This document shows, one piece after another, positions 1-8,013 of a stretch of 33,973 nucleotides of DNA. The DNA comes from LMEP-6097 sp049314535. Its GTDB lineage: Bacteria; Cyanobacteriota; Vampirovibrionia; LMEP-6097. Where the stretch lies: contig JBMOEX010000006.1 of assembly GCA_049314535.1 (NCBI GenBank), positions 1 through 33,973 of the forward strand, written 5' to 3'. How positions within the stretch are numbered: position 1 is the stretch's first letter; every line of letters begins with the position of its first letter. The position numbers were made by a program, and so were the translations under genes. The notes beneath the pieces were generated by a model. The model ran no database searches. It worked only from the letters and a program-made list of their open reading frames with translations, and was not told where the DNA came from.

Positions 1-20
1 CCTGCTATTATTTACATCTG

Positions 21-1955
21 ATGGTATCTGTATTTCTAGAAGATGGTAGCTCAAAAACTGTTGAGGATGGGGCAAGCGGCCTTGATTTAGCTAAAGCGAT
101 ATCGACTTCTCTTGCTAAAAAAGCTATCGCTCTTGAAATCAATGGTGTGGTTAAAGATTTAGGTACGCCTATCCAAGATGGCGATAAAGTTAAAATTATT
201 AAAGTCGGTGATAATCGTAGTTATGATGTCTTAAGACATACTACTAGCCACGTACTTGCAGCAGTAGTGCAGAAAATGTTTCCATCAGCTAAAGTGGGTG
301 TAGGACCTGCTACTGAAAGGGGTTTCTTCTATGATTTTAAAATTTTGGATCATAAGATTACTGATGAAGATCTTCTTAAAATAGAAAAAGAAATGAAACG
401 CTTTGCTGAAGGGGCTCATACTATAGAGAGAGCTTTAGTGGAAGATGTTGATGCGAAGTTAGCTGAATATAAGGCAAATGGAGAGATTTTTAAAGCCGAG
501 CTGCTTGAGGAACATAGAAATAATGTGCCAACTGAATATTATTTCGTAGATAATAATGGAAAGAAATTATGGTCGGATCTCTGTGCTGGCCCGCATTTGC
601 CGAATACTAAATTTATTAAACATCTTAAGTTAACTAATGTTTCTGGTGCTTATTGGCGTGGTGATACTGCTAATGATCAGTTACAGAGAGTTTATGGTAC
701 TGTATGGTGGGATGAAGAAGAGTTTCAGAACTACTTAAAACAGCAAGAAGAGAGCGAAGCTAGAGATCACAGAAAACTAGCTAAGCAGCATGATTATTTC
801 TCTACGCATGAGATGGCTGGTGCTGGTCTGATTTTCTGGCATAGAAAGCTTGCTACTATTAGGCAGGAATTACAAAGGTTCTGGGAAAAAGAACATTTGA
901 AAGCTGGTTATGAATTTGTGGTGACGCCACATATCGCAAAATCAGAGCTTTGGGATATATCTGGTCACAATTCTTTTTACAAGGATAGTATGTATTCTTT
1001 AAAGGTTGACGATGAAGAGTATGTTCTCAAACCCATGAACTGCCCTTTTCATGTGCTTATTTTTAAAAATAGCAAGCATAGTTATCGTGAATTACCTATT
1101 CGTATGGCTGAAATGGGTACAGTCTATAGAAATGAATCTAGTGGAGCGGTTCATGGGCTTGCACGTGTGCGAGGCTTTACTCAAGATGATGCTCACATAT
1201 TTTGTACTAAAGAACAGTTTAAATCTGAGATTCAAGGCGTATTTAAATTAATTAATAAAATATATTCGGTTCTAGGACTTGAATTTAAAGTAGAGGTCTC
1301 TACTAAACCAGAGAAAGCTATTGGCAGTGATGATTTGTGGAGTTTTGCGGAAGCTGGTCTTATTGAGTCTCTGAATGAGTTAGGGATTGAGTTTGAGATT
1401 AATCCAGCGGATGGAGCTTTTTATGGTCCTAAGATAGATTTTAAATTAAAAGATGCATTAGGTAGAATCTGGCAGGGAGCGACTATTCAGTTAGATTTTA
1501 ATTTACCTGAAAGGTTCGATCTGCATTATATCGGCAGTGACAGTAATACTGAAAGACCTGTAATGATTCATAGAGCGATATTCGGCTCTATGGAAAGAAT
1601 CACTATGGTTCTGATAGAGCATTTCGCTGGTGCTTTCCCTCTGTGGTTAGCTCCAGATCAAGTTATGATTATCCCTGTAACCGATAAGCATAATGACTAT
1701 GCTTTAAGTATCAGAGATTACTTAATTGATAATGATATTAGAGCTAAGGCTGATTTAAGCTCTGAGCGTATGAACTATAAGATTCGTACTGCACAGGAAG
1801 ATCAGATACCTTATATGCTAATAGTCGGTGATAAAGAGATGGAAACTGGTTCTGTGAACGTAAGATATCGTAGATCGCAGGATCAGGTTTCTATGACACA
1901 GGATGAGTTTTTAGCGAAGCTTAAGCTCGAAATTAGCTCAAAAGTTTTAAATTAA
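21..1955 (+). CDS. thrS: Threonyl-tRNA synthetase
   Basis: Charges tRNA-Thr with threonine in the cytosol. The 644-residue protein has the full bacterial architecture: TGS domain (about 1-62), editing domain with the H73xxxH77 motif, class II catalytic core and anticodon-binding domain (about 540-644). The three zinc ligands that recognise threonine are visible as C341 (in MNCPFH), H392 (in DDAHIF) and H517 (in MIHRAIFGS), matching C334/H385/H511 of the E. coli enzyme with a constant small offset. Length is normal for the family. The ATG at 21 is the first in this window. No stop separates it from the window edge, so a start a few codons further upstream cannot be excluded. The stop codon lies in the loop of a long hairpin (1929-1981). 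Confidence 0.97.
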   Translation: MVSVFLEDGSSKTVEDGASGLDLAKAISTSLAKKAIALEINGVVKDLGTPIQDGDKVKIIKVGDNRSYDVLRHTTSHVLAAVVQKMFPSAKVGVGPATERGFFYDFKILDHKITDEDLLKIEKEMKRFAEGAHTIERALVEDVDAKLAEYKANGEIFKAELLEEHRNNVPTEYYFVDNNGKKLWSDLCAGPHLPNTKFIKHLKLTNVSGAYWRGDTANDQLQRVYGTVWWDEEEFQNYLKQQEESEARDHRKLAKQHDYFSTHEMAGAGLIFWHRKLATIRQELQRFWEKEHLKAGYEFVVTPHIAKSELWDISGHNSFYKDSMYSLKVDDEEYVLKPMNCPFHVLIFKNSKHSYRELPIRMAEMGTVYRNESSGAVHGLARVRGFTQDDAHIFCTKEQFKSEIQGVFKLINKIYSVLGLEFKVEVSTKPEKAIGSDDLWSFAEAGLIESLNELGIEFEINPADGAFYGPKIDFKLKDALGRIWQGATIQLDFNLPERFDLHYIGSDSNTERPVMIHRAIFGSMERITMVLIEHFAGAFPLWLAPDQVMIIPVTDKHNDYALSIRDYLIDNDIRAKADLSSERMNYKIRTAQEDQIPYMLIVGDKEMETGSVNVRYRRSQDQVSMTQDEFLAKLKLEISSKVLN

Positions 1956-1981
1956 TTTTTTAGAAACTTTGAGCTAATTTC
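1929..1981 (+). terminator. Long hairpin spanning the thrS stop codon
   Basis: The last codons of thrS (1929-1947) pair with 1964-1981 through about 18 base pairs interrupted by one bulged A, with a 16-base loop that contains the TAA stop. Part of the stem is therefore coding sequence. The stem is AT-rich, and the tract after it is T-rich but not a clean run of T. It may end thrS transcription or protect the mRNA 3' end, and it sits between the convergent genes thrS and secG. The pairing is seen directly; the terminator role is inferred. Confidence 0.5.
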
Positions 1982-2013
1982 AACATTATTTTAAATTACT
2001 AAAGTCGTTAAGC

Positions 2014-2238
2014 TTAAACTAAATTAAAACCAAGAATAATAGAAGCCCCAAGAAAAAGAATAAAAGAAGCCCAAGTAAGCTGGTCTAATTTATCTTCAGC
2101 ACTGCTTTGCATGCCTTTAAAATGGTGAGCTGAACCACCGATAGAACCAAGTCCCTCGGATTTAGGTTCGTGTGCCAAAATTAAAAAGCCAGTGGCTAAG
2201 CCAGATAAAATCTGAATAACTGTTATGAAGTTAAGCAT
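2014..2238 (-). CDS. secG: Preprotein translocase subunit SecG
   Basis: Small membrane subunit of the SecYEG protein-conducting channel. The 74-residue protein has two hydrophobic segments (about 3-19 and 54-72) joined by a Gly-rich loop with the pattern LxHxPKSEGLGSIGG, which resembles cyanobacterial SecG, followed by a D-Q-x-T-W motif at the start of the second helix. The ATG at 2238 is chosen because the protein then starts with the first membrane helix. The frame is open up to 2346, but that extension runs through a palindromic repeat and gives an N-terminus unlike SecG. It lies downstream of fabD on the same strand, separated by a repeat fragment and a small hairpin, and converges with thrS. 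Confidence 0.88.
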   Translation of the reverse strand: MLNFITVIQILSGLATGFLILAHEPKSEGLGSIGGSAHHFKGMQSSAEDKLDQLTWASFILFLGASIILGFNLV

Positions 2239-2276
2239 AAGTTTACTAATAATAACATGAATATTATTTAATAAAT

Positions 2277-2312
2277 GTATCTCAAGGAAAATTTCACATT
2301 TCAGTGAGATAC
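2277..2312 (-). promoter_or_regulatory. Inverted repeat in the fabD-secG interval
   Basis: An 8-bp perfect inverted repeat, GTATCTCA at 2277-2284 and TGAGATAC at 2305-2312, with a 20-base loop. It lies 38 bases upstream of the secG start. It could end fabD transcription or form a leader hairpin of secG. No run of T follows on the minus strand, so a terminator role is doubtful. Confidence 0.3.
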
Positions 2313-2324
2313 AGTTCCTTGGCA

Positions 2325-2368
2325 GGGCGTGTAGCCGAATGAACAAGTTTAAGGCTGAGGAGGACGAA
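2325..2368 (+). repeat. Palindromic repeat, family A, left half only
   Basis: The left arm GGGCGTGTAGCCGAA and the left part of the core (AAGGCTGAGGAGGACGA) match the complete family A copy at 21638-21712. The right half (GCAGAAATTGG and the right arm) is absent. The fragment fills much of the gap between the 3' end of fabD and secG. Confidence 0.8.
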
Positions 2369-2378
2369 TGACTCTCGC

Positions 2379-3350
2379 TTAAGCTTCTAAAAGCTCAGGA
2401 TTTAATGCAGTTATGTCAGCCACTGACTGTATGCTTTTTACAGGAAATCTACGATCTTGTTTTTTTATTAAACCATTTAAAACCTTTCCCGGACCTAATT
2501 CTAGAATCTCACTGATTTGATTTTCTGGATTTATTAATTTTTGAACAGTCTGCGTCCATTTAACTGAGCCAGTCATCTGTAATTTAAGATTAGCTTTTAT
2601 GCTTTCTGAGTCACTGACAGCTTCTGCGGAAATATTCTGAATTACAGGAATGCTTGGGGTATTAAATTTAACTGAATCTATAAGGTTAGAGAACTCTAGA
2701 GATGCTTCTTTCATAAGTGGTGAGTGGAAAGCTCCACCTACAGTAAGTGGTATTACTCTTAATTTAAGTTCTTTAGCTGTTCCGTAAGTTTCTAATGCTT
2801 GGTTAGCAGCTAATACCTCGTTCTCTGAACCAGTTATAACGATTTGATCTGGTGAATTAAAGTTGGCGACTGAAACATTAGAAAATTCTTTAATTACACT
2901 GTTTAAATCATTCTCACTGAGTCCGACTACTGCACTCATAGCTCCTTTAGGTGCTTTAGACATTAGATCGCCTCTTTTAATGACCAGTTTAAGACAGTCT
3001 TCAAAAGATAGTACTCCTGAAAAATACAGAGCTGAGAATTCACCAAGACTATGACCAGCAGTGAATTTCACCGAATCTAAATTTAAAAGATTTTTATGCT
3101 TTAGTGTTTCTGCTACCGCAATGCTTAAAGTTAATATGGCAGGCTGAGTGTAAGCGGTATTCTGTAAAGTTGCTTCATCTTCACCGAAGGACAGGCTGCT
3201 AATGCTGTATTCACTACCTTTGTAGTAGTCATTAAAGATTTGGTCTGCTTGATCGTAAATTTCTTTTACCTTAGGGAATTCTAAGTAAAGATCTTTACCC
3301 ATGCCAGCGTACTGTGCGCCTTGTCCTGGAAATACTATAGCTTTTATCAT
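2379..3350 (-). CDS. fabD: Malonyl-CoA:ACP transacylase
   Basis: Loads malonyl groups from CoA onto acyl carrier protein for fatty-acid elongation; cytosolic. The 323-residue length is typical. Visible motifs are the N-terminal PGQGAQYAGMG loop, the nucleophile elbow GHSLGEFSA with S101, and the catalytic histidine H209 in GGAFHSPLM. The second oxyanion/substrate region (MSAVVGL, about 138-144) is also in place. The ATG at 3350 is the natural start because MIKAIVFPGQGAQ is how the family begins. No other fab genes are adjacent, so it stands outside the usual fabHDG cluster. It is divergent from the TusA-like gene across 31 bases, which must hold both start regions. Confidence 0.96.
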   Translation of the reverse strand: MIKAIVFPGQGAQYAGMGKDLYLEFPKVKEIYDQADQIFNDYYKGSEYSISSLSFGEDEATLQNTAYTQPAILTLSIAVAETLKHKNLLNLDSVKFTAGHSLGEFSALYFSGVLSFEDCLKLVIKRGDLMSKAPKGAMSAVVGLSENDLNSVIKEFSNVSVANFNSPDQIVITGSENEVLAANQALETYGTAKELKLRVIPLTVGGAFHSPLMKEASLEFSNLIDSVKFNTPSIPVIQNISAEAVSDSESIKANLKLQMTGSVKWTQTVQKLINPENQISEILELGPGKVLNGLIKKQDRRFPVKSIQSVADITALNPELLEA

Positions 3351-3381
3351 GACTAAACATTATATGAGATAATCTAAAAGA

Positions 3382-3618
3382 ATGTCAAACCTAATCAAGA
3401 AGCTAGATTTACGAGGTGTAAAGTGTCCAATTAACTTCGTAAGGGCAAAAATCGCTTTAGATGATTCTGAGGTGGGAACAGTTTTAGAGTTATTTATTGA
3501 TGATGGTGAGGCTTATGACAGTGTGCCTAAGAGTCTTTCAGAGGAGGGGCATGAAATAGTTTCACTGAGTAGCTTGGATGATGGGGCTTGGCTGCTTCTA
3601 GTAAGGAAGCTTGATTAG
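3382..3618 (+). CDS. TusA/SirA-family sulfur-carrier-like protein
   Basis: A 78-residue TusA-fold protein. The family signature LDLRGVKCPxNF is at residues 8-19, with the persulfide-carrying cysteine at C15, followed by a GDDGEAYDSVP-like segment (IDDGEAYDSVP) and a C-terminal strand. TusA-like proteins relay sulfur in tRNA thiolation, molybdenum cofactor synthesis or other sulfur transfers; nothing nearby picks out one of these. In cyanobacteria and many other phyla, short stand-alone members like this are common and mostly of unassigned role. The family call is firm and the substrate is not known. Confidence 0.85.
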   Translation: MSNLIKKLDLRGVKCPINFVRAKIALDDSEVGTVLELFIDDGEAYDSVPKSLSEEGHEIVSLSSLDDGAWLLLVRKLD

Positions 3619-3634
3619 TGAGAATGTTTTACAC

Positions 3635-5890
3635 TTATTTAAGCTTATATTTATCACCTTGCTCGTAGTAGTCTTTTGCTGACTTATGGATTTCTTCTAG
3701 AGTGAAAGCTTCGCCATTCTTGATTCTGTTCGTGATGGTTCCTTTCGTGTATAGGCTTAATATCTTAATGTCTTTTAAAGATTCTCCTGTACGCTTGAGT
3801 AGAAGTGGGTCACCGGGTATAGTAGGAGCAGGCACAGTTAAAGAAAACTGTTTATAAGGATCTTTTTTTAGATCTCCATGCACTCTTTCTAAATCTTGAT
3901 TAATGGACTCATGAACAATTTTAGACTGATGCCACTTCAACCATTCTAAAAAATCATCATTAAAAAGTTTTTCATTTAATTTTCTATAAATGAGTACTCC
4001 CAACTCTAAAATATCATTTTGATGACCTTTTCTTGGCATTTGATCCATATATTCTAGTAATTCTTTACTTAACTCTGGTTTTTGTTCTAATAATTTATTC
4101 AAATTCTCTAGATAGCACTTTATAACTGGTGGTATGTTTACTGTTACTGGGCTTGTTTCATGCTTGCTACTTGTTACCCATGATAGTATCTGTGGTAGCG
4201 CACAGAGTTTGATCTTAATGTCATCACAATACGTCGATTGAGTTAGAATGACAGTCTCTAGAAATTTTTTATCTTCTTCATTTGTAAGTTTTGGCATCGC
4301 ATGTTTAAAAGCTTCACTTGCTTCACCGAACCTGTTATTGAAGCATAGGTATTGAATTACTCCAGAATTACAGTATTTATCATTATTAATTAACATCAAT
4401 GGATTTTTTGCAATTGTTGGGTATTGTGTTTCAAAGTTGCTGCAAGCTTTTGGTAGTGAAGAATCGTGGTTTGGAAGACTTGGATTAAATAAATCACTGA
4501 GTAAATTTTGGGCATCTAAAACAGTCTCATTGACTACGGTAGAAGTGTGATTATTAACGGGATTATGCTGTTGATCATTTAGCACTTCACCCTCTTCTTG
4601 CTCGTGATGAACATTCCCAGGTCTCTTGGTATTTGATAAACGTGGCTCCATATACGCTATGTGGGCTAAGGATCCATCCTTTGTATATCTTCTAATATCG
4701 GTTAAATTTGGCCATTGTGGCTGATCTGGATTAACGGGTACACTGAATATATCAAGTGATTTATCTTTAGCGAGGTCTAAGCCTGAGAGATTTTTAAAGG
4801 CCTCTGCGATTTTGATTAAATTATCTGGGTTTATAATGCTGGGCTTTTTAAACATTTCTTCTAGTGGTATTACTACTTCATATTTATTGCCATTAGAATC
4901 CGTCTTCTCTTCAAGAATCTCAGGAGACAGTACAGTAATAATCTCTCCTCGAAACACTTCCTCAAGCTTTTGAAGCTCTTCGGCTTCAAGCTCAAGGGCT
5001 TGAGTTGAACGAATAGAAAGATCTAAAATCTGACGCAGCTCTGGCTCATCAGCTGGATACTTAGCTGTTTTTGAATCATCCTTCCATGCTGATATATAAG
5101 CCATGTGATTTATTATTTGTAAAATATTTTTAAGGTTTAAGCCTTCCGTGATTTTTTTGTCTGGGTCTGTCTTTGCCTTAGCTAATAAAACCGACATTTG
5201 TATGTCGGGATCATTCTCTAACTCCCTAATGTTACCTGGAGTAACCTTTTTTTTAACTCTCCTCTGTTGTCCATTTTCTGGAGGAAAAGTAAATTCAATG
5301 AGTTTATCAGTATCTGGTCTTGCATTTAAATAATCAGCTAAAGTATCTTTAGCCAGACTTTGAAGTTCTGGATTTTGGACTAATGTTCTCCATAAAAGCC
5401 TGCGATTAGCTTCGATATTAGATTTTATAGTTTCTGAATTTTCGATATGTAAGATAGTATTATTTTCAGTTGAATAATCTCTTTGAATTGAGATTTTATT
5501 CAGATGTTCTGGATAGCTAGGGCTTTGGGAAGCAGGAAAGTTTGATGGTGCTTCTAGTTGAGTGATTGCGGGTTTTCTTGTATGATTTTTATTCTTACTA
5601 CTAGGCTTATTATTACCGAAGCCACTCCCAGTCCTAGAGGTTTCGTTTTTTGGAGTCTTAGGTTTATGGTATAGATCTGGATTTATATCTGAAGGTACGG
5701 CTATGTCTGGTGTATGTTGCACCTTTGATAAATCTTCCAAAAGAGTACGCTGATTCCCAAGCTGTTTACTCTTACCAATTGTATTCGCAACAAGTCGATC
5801 TTTAGGTGCTTTCTGTTTAAGTAATTGGTCTTCTCTAAGAATTAGTCCTTCTTGTAAAAGCTGATTCTGATTAGCAGTTATTGGGTCCAT
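3635..5890 (-). CDS. Large orphan protein, unknown function
   Basis: I do not recognise this 751-residue protein. The first ~150 residues are hydrophilic, rich in Gln, Asn, Lys, Ser and Pro, and look disordered. There is no signal peptide or convincing membrane segment. The middle (about 160-400) is charged and probably helical. A second low-complexity stretch around 415-445 is rich in Glu, His and Asn (KRPGNVHHEQEEGE region). The C-terminal third (about 480-751) has helical, Leu-rich segments and several cysteines, possibly an all-helical repeat fold. The ATG at 5890 is the first in the frame and has no clear Shine-Dalgarno. The upstream gap contains a nested inverted repeat. It converges with the TusA-like gene across only 16 bases. 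The long uninterrupted frame supports a real gene; a secreted-effector or scaffold role would be speculation. Confidence 0.8.
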   Translation of the reverse strand: MDPITANQNQLLQEGLILREDQLLKQKAPKDRLVANTIGKSKQLGNQRTLLEDLSKVQHTPDIAVPSDINPDLYHKPKTPKNETSRTGSGFGNNKPSSKNKNHTRKPAITQLEAPSNFPASQSPSYPEHLNKISIQRDYSTENNTILHIENSETIKSNIEANRRLLWRTLVQNPELQSLAKDTLADYLNARPDTDKLIEFTFPPENGQQRRVKKKVTPGNIRELENDPDIQMSVLLAKAKTDPDKKITEGLNLKNILQIINHMAYISAWKDDSKTAKYPADEPELRQILDLSIRSTQALELEAEELQKLEEVFRGEIITVLSPEILEEKTDSNGNKYEVVIPLEEMFKKPSIINPDNLIKIAEAFKNLSGLDLAKDKSLDIFSVPVNPDQPQWPNLTDIRRYTKDGSLAHIAYMEPRLSNTKRPGNVHHEQEEGEVLNDQQHNPVNNHTSTVVNETVLDAQNLLSDLFNPSLPNHDSSLPKACSNFETQYPTIAKNPLMLINNDKYCNSGVIQYLCFNNRFGEASEAFKHAMPKLTNEEDKKFLETVILTQSTYCDDIKIKLCALPQILSWVTSSKHETSPVTVNIPPVIKCYLENLNKLLEQKPELSKELLEYMDQMPRKGHQNDILELGVLIYRKLNEKLFNDDFLEWLKWHQSKIVHESINQDLERVHGDLKKDPYKQFSLTVPAPTIPGDPLLLKRTGESLKDIKILSLYTKGTITNRIKNGEAFTLEEIHKSAKDYYEQGDKYKLK

Positions 5891-5926
5891 TGTGTGATAC
5901 TTAATAAAGATAATAGCACGCTGTGG

Positions 5927-5995
5927 AGTAATCTTAATTAAAAATCAAAATAATATCATCCTGATATTGAATGGTGTTTTATATAATTAAGATTA
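5927..5995. promoter_or_regulatory. Nested, nearly concentric inverted repeats
   Basis: An outer perfect 12-bp inverted repeat, TAATCTTAATTA at 5927-5938 and TAATTAAGATTA at 5984-5995, encloses an inner 7-bp repeat, AATATCA at 5952-5958 and TGATATT at 5962-5968. The two centres lie within about one base of each other. The element occupies most of the gap between the DUF760 gene and the large orphan gene, both on the minus strand. It could be a terminator, an operator pair or a cruciform site. The geometry is seen; the role is inferred. Confidence 0.4.
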
Positions 5996-6006
5996 TCGAG
6001 AAGCTA

Positions 6007-6372
6007 CTAAAATAAATCTTCTACATCAAGAGTTTTCTCAGCAGCGATTTCTTTTTCATTTCTATTAATAAGCATTTCAAGCTCAAGTTTATTTTCAACC
6101 GATTTAGTCATATATCCAGTTACCATGGCACTGAAAAGTAAATGACTGAGAGCATCTTTATTCATTGTGATGGAGACATCAGCAAGCTCGCTTGGGACGT
6201 GACCTACAAGTGAGCTTACGCTAGTTTCAAAAAAAGTCTTAGCAGAGTCCGAGACCTCTTTAGTGAGCATAACAATATCTTCTTTTTCTCTTGAGCTAAA
6301 GAATTTATGAAAATCAAGACCATCAGTCTTAATGGATGGAGTGGTATCGTTATTATTCCTAAAGAAAAACAT
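6007..6372 (-). CDS. DUF760-type protein
   Basis: A 121-residue soluble protein. The segment SVSSLVGHVPSELADVSI (about 51-68), then an SAMVTGYM motif near 86-93 and a KLELE heptad-like end, matches the pattern of DUF760 proteins of cyanobacteria and plant plastids, where the corresponding core reads roughly LVGxLPxxxFxVxI ... SAMMTGYFLRxxEQRLxLE. Cyanobacterial members are widespread and their function is not established. I recognise the family from its motif pattern only, with no search. If right, this gene is one of the better lineage markers in the window. The start ATG at 6372 precedes an unusual FFFRNNND N-terminus. It lies between tpiA and the large orphan gene on the same strand. Confidence 0.7.
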   Translation of the reverse strand: MFFFRNNNDTTPSIKTDGLDFHKFFSSREKEDIVMLTKEVSDSAKTFFETSVSSLVGHVPSELADVSITMNKDALSHLLFSAMVTGYMTKSVENKLELEMLINRNEKEIAAEKTLDVEDLF

Positions 6373-6443
6373 TTAGTTTTGATTTTAACATTATTCTATC
6401 TACCAAGGCGAGTAGATAATGGCTTTGCTGCGCTAAAGACTAC

Positions 6444-7235
6444 TTAAGCAGCTAATACGGCTTTCGCTGAAAAATTTACAATATCTGCAAAATCACTAGC
6501 TTTTAATGATGCACCACCAACTAAAGCCCCATCTATAGCTGCTTGAGCCATCTGTTCTTCTATAGTAGAAGGTTTTACAGAACCACCATAAAGAACTCGC
6601 GTAGAATTCGCTAAAGCAGCAGGGAAGATATTTTTAATTAGATCTTTAATATTCTGGATGACTCTATTTGCTTCAATTGAATCGCAGGTTTTACCAGTAC
6701 CTATAGCCCAGATCGGTTCATAAGCTATAACTATTTGATCATTTTCTACTTTAGTGAAATCTAAATCATTGAAAGCTGATCTAATCTGAGTTTCTATCCA
6801 TTTATCAGTTTCATCTTTTTCTCTAGTCTCTAGAGACTCACCACAGCAAAATATTAGTTTCAGATTAGAATCTAAAACCTTTTTCGATTTAGATTTAATA
6901 GTCTCATTGCTTTCATTAAATATTTCTCTACGCTCTGAATGCCCGACTATGACAGCTTTAACACCTATTTCTTTTAGCATTTCAGTATTAATCTCACCTG
7001 TAAAAGCACCGCTCTCATGTTCGCTAACATTTTGGCTAGCGACAGTGACTTTCTCTAATCCATTACTGATAAGTGCTTTCACCACAGTTTCTAAACTGGT
7101 AAAAGGTGCTGAAAGGACTATGTCTACTTGGTTCTGGCTAGCTTTAACTTTCTCTGCGAAATCTTTAATGAATTCACTTGACTGCTTTTGAGTCATATTA
7201 AGTTTCCAGTTAGCGATGATTAGAGGTTTAGTCAT
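6444..7235 (-). CDS. tpiA: Triosephosphate isomerase
   Basis: Interconverts dihydroxyacetone phosphate and glyceraldehyde 3-phosphate in glycolysis and gluconeogenesis. With the ATG at 7235 the protein is 263 residues and begins MTKPLIIANWKLN, the family's usual start. Catalytic residues are K11 (NWK), H99 (VGHSERR) and E173 (AYEPIWAIGTG), and the phosphate-binding loops YGGSV and GALVGGASL are present. The frame stays open upstream to 7334, but those 33 codons include a palindromic-repeat fragment and do not belong to the enzyme. It is divergent from the sigma factor gene, with the repeat fragment in between. Confidence 0.96.
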   Translation of the reverse strand: MTKPLIIANWKLNMTQKQSSEFIKDFAEKVKASQNQVDIVLSAPFTSLETVVKALISNGLEKVTVASQNVSEHESGAFTGEINTEMLKEIGVKAVIVGHSERREIFNESNETIKSKSKKVLDSNLKLIFCCGESLETREKDETDKWIETQIRSAFNDLDFTKVENDQIVIAYEPIWAIGTGKTCDSIEANRVIQNIKDLIKNIFPAALANSTRVLYGGSVKPSTIEEQMAQAAIDGALVGGASLKASDFADIVNFSAKAVLAA

Positions 7236-7277
7236 AAGCAAATAAAATAGCATAAAATAAGATATTCTGGCAAAGCT

Positions 7278-7310
7278 AAAACGCAGAAATTGGAGTTCGA
7301 CTACACGCCC
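7278..7310 (+). repeat. Palindromic repeat, family A, right half only
   Basis: The right part of the core (ACGCAGAAATTGGAGTTCG) and the right arm (CTACACGCCC) match the full family A copy at 21638-21712, with one change in the arm. The left half is missing. It lies in the divergent region between tpiA and the sigma factor gene, just upstream of a possible promoter. Confidence 0.85.
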
Positions 7311-7312
7311 AT

Positions 7313-7341
7313 TTGACGAAAGTAGTAGATGCATATACCAT
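7313..7341 (+). promoter_or_regulatory. Possible sigma-70-type promoter of the ECF sigma gene
   Basis: TTGACG at 7313-7318 and TACCAT at 7336-7341 are separated by 17 bases. Transcription would start at about 7348, within a few bases of the ATG at 7351, which also lacks a Shine-Dalgarno. A leaderless mRNA would fit. The -10 match is only partial. Confidence 0.3.
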
Positions 7342-7350
7342 CTAGTTATA

Positions 7351-8013
7351 ATGTCATTTACATTTTTTAAGAAATCAGAAAAATCTGCTGAAGCTAAAGT
7401 GAGTGATTACGAAATCATCTCCATGTGCCAGTTAGGTGATAAGCTCGCTTTCAAAGAGCTCGTTAAAAGATATCAAAAAGTCGTCTATGCCTTGTTTTTT
7501 CAATTGGCTCCAGAGTGGGACGATATTAATGATCTTTCTCAAGAAGTTTTTATACGTATATTTAGAGGGATTCATTCTCTTAAGAGTCCGCATGCGTTTA
7601 AATCATGGCTAAATCAGATAGTTATAAATATTTTTTATGATGAATTAAAGAAGCGTCCTAAAAATTCTAAGACTGTGAGTATTGATCAGGTTTTTGAAAC
7701 TGATGATATGGAATCCTCTTACCAAGCTGAAATTACAGATAAAGCTTATTTACCAGATGAGCTTTTTAGTAACTCTGAGCTTAAATCTGTTTTACAGAAC
7801 GCTATTTCTGATCTTCCAGAACAATATAGAACAGTTATAGTATTAAGAGAGTTGCAGGATCTTCAGTATGAGGAAATCGCTGATTTGTTGAACTGTGCGG
7901 TAGGTACTGTTAAGTCAAGGCTTTCAAGAGGTAGAGAAAAATTACAGGAACTTATTCGTCCGCATCTTAGTGATGAGATTTATACTGAAGTATCTAAACG
8001 TAAGCTTGCTTAA
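7351..8013 (+). CDS. ECF-type RNA polymerase sigma factor
   Basis: A 220-residue group 4 sigma factor that would direct RNA polymerase to a dedicated regulon. Region 2 lies at about 32-104, with the FKELVKRYQKVVYALFF helix and the core-binding DLSQEVFIRIFRG segment. A ~45-residue acidic linker follows, then region 4 (about 145-203) with the helix-turn-helix YEEIADLLNCAVGTVKSRLSR. Region 2 resembles the cyanobacterial SigG/RpoE-like type. There is no extra C-terminal domain. The stop overlaps the ATG of the next gene by one base (TAATG), so translation is likely coupled and that small membrane protein is a candidate partner. The target promoters are unknown. Confidence 0.92.
   Translation: MSFTFFKKSEKSAEAKVSDYEIISMCQLGDKLAFKELVKRYQKVVYALFFQLAPEWDDINDLSQEVFIRIFRGIHSLKSPHAFKSWLNQIVINIFYDELKKRPKNSKTVSIDQVFETDDMESSYQAEITDKAYLPDELFSNSELKSVLQNAISDLPEQYRTVIVLRELQDLQYEEIADLLNCAVGTVKSRLSRGREKLQELIRPHLSDEIYTEVSKRKLA

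Noticed and set aside
2239..2346. N-terminal extension of secG in the open frame
   Set aside because: The extension is repeat-derived at its start and unlike any SecG; the protein from 2238 has the family's normal start and length.
7236..7334. N-terminal extension of tpiA in the open frame
   Set aside because: It runs through the repeat fragment at 7278-7310; triosephosphate isomerase normally begins at the MTKPLIIANWK position.
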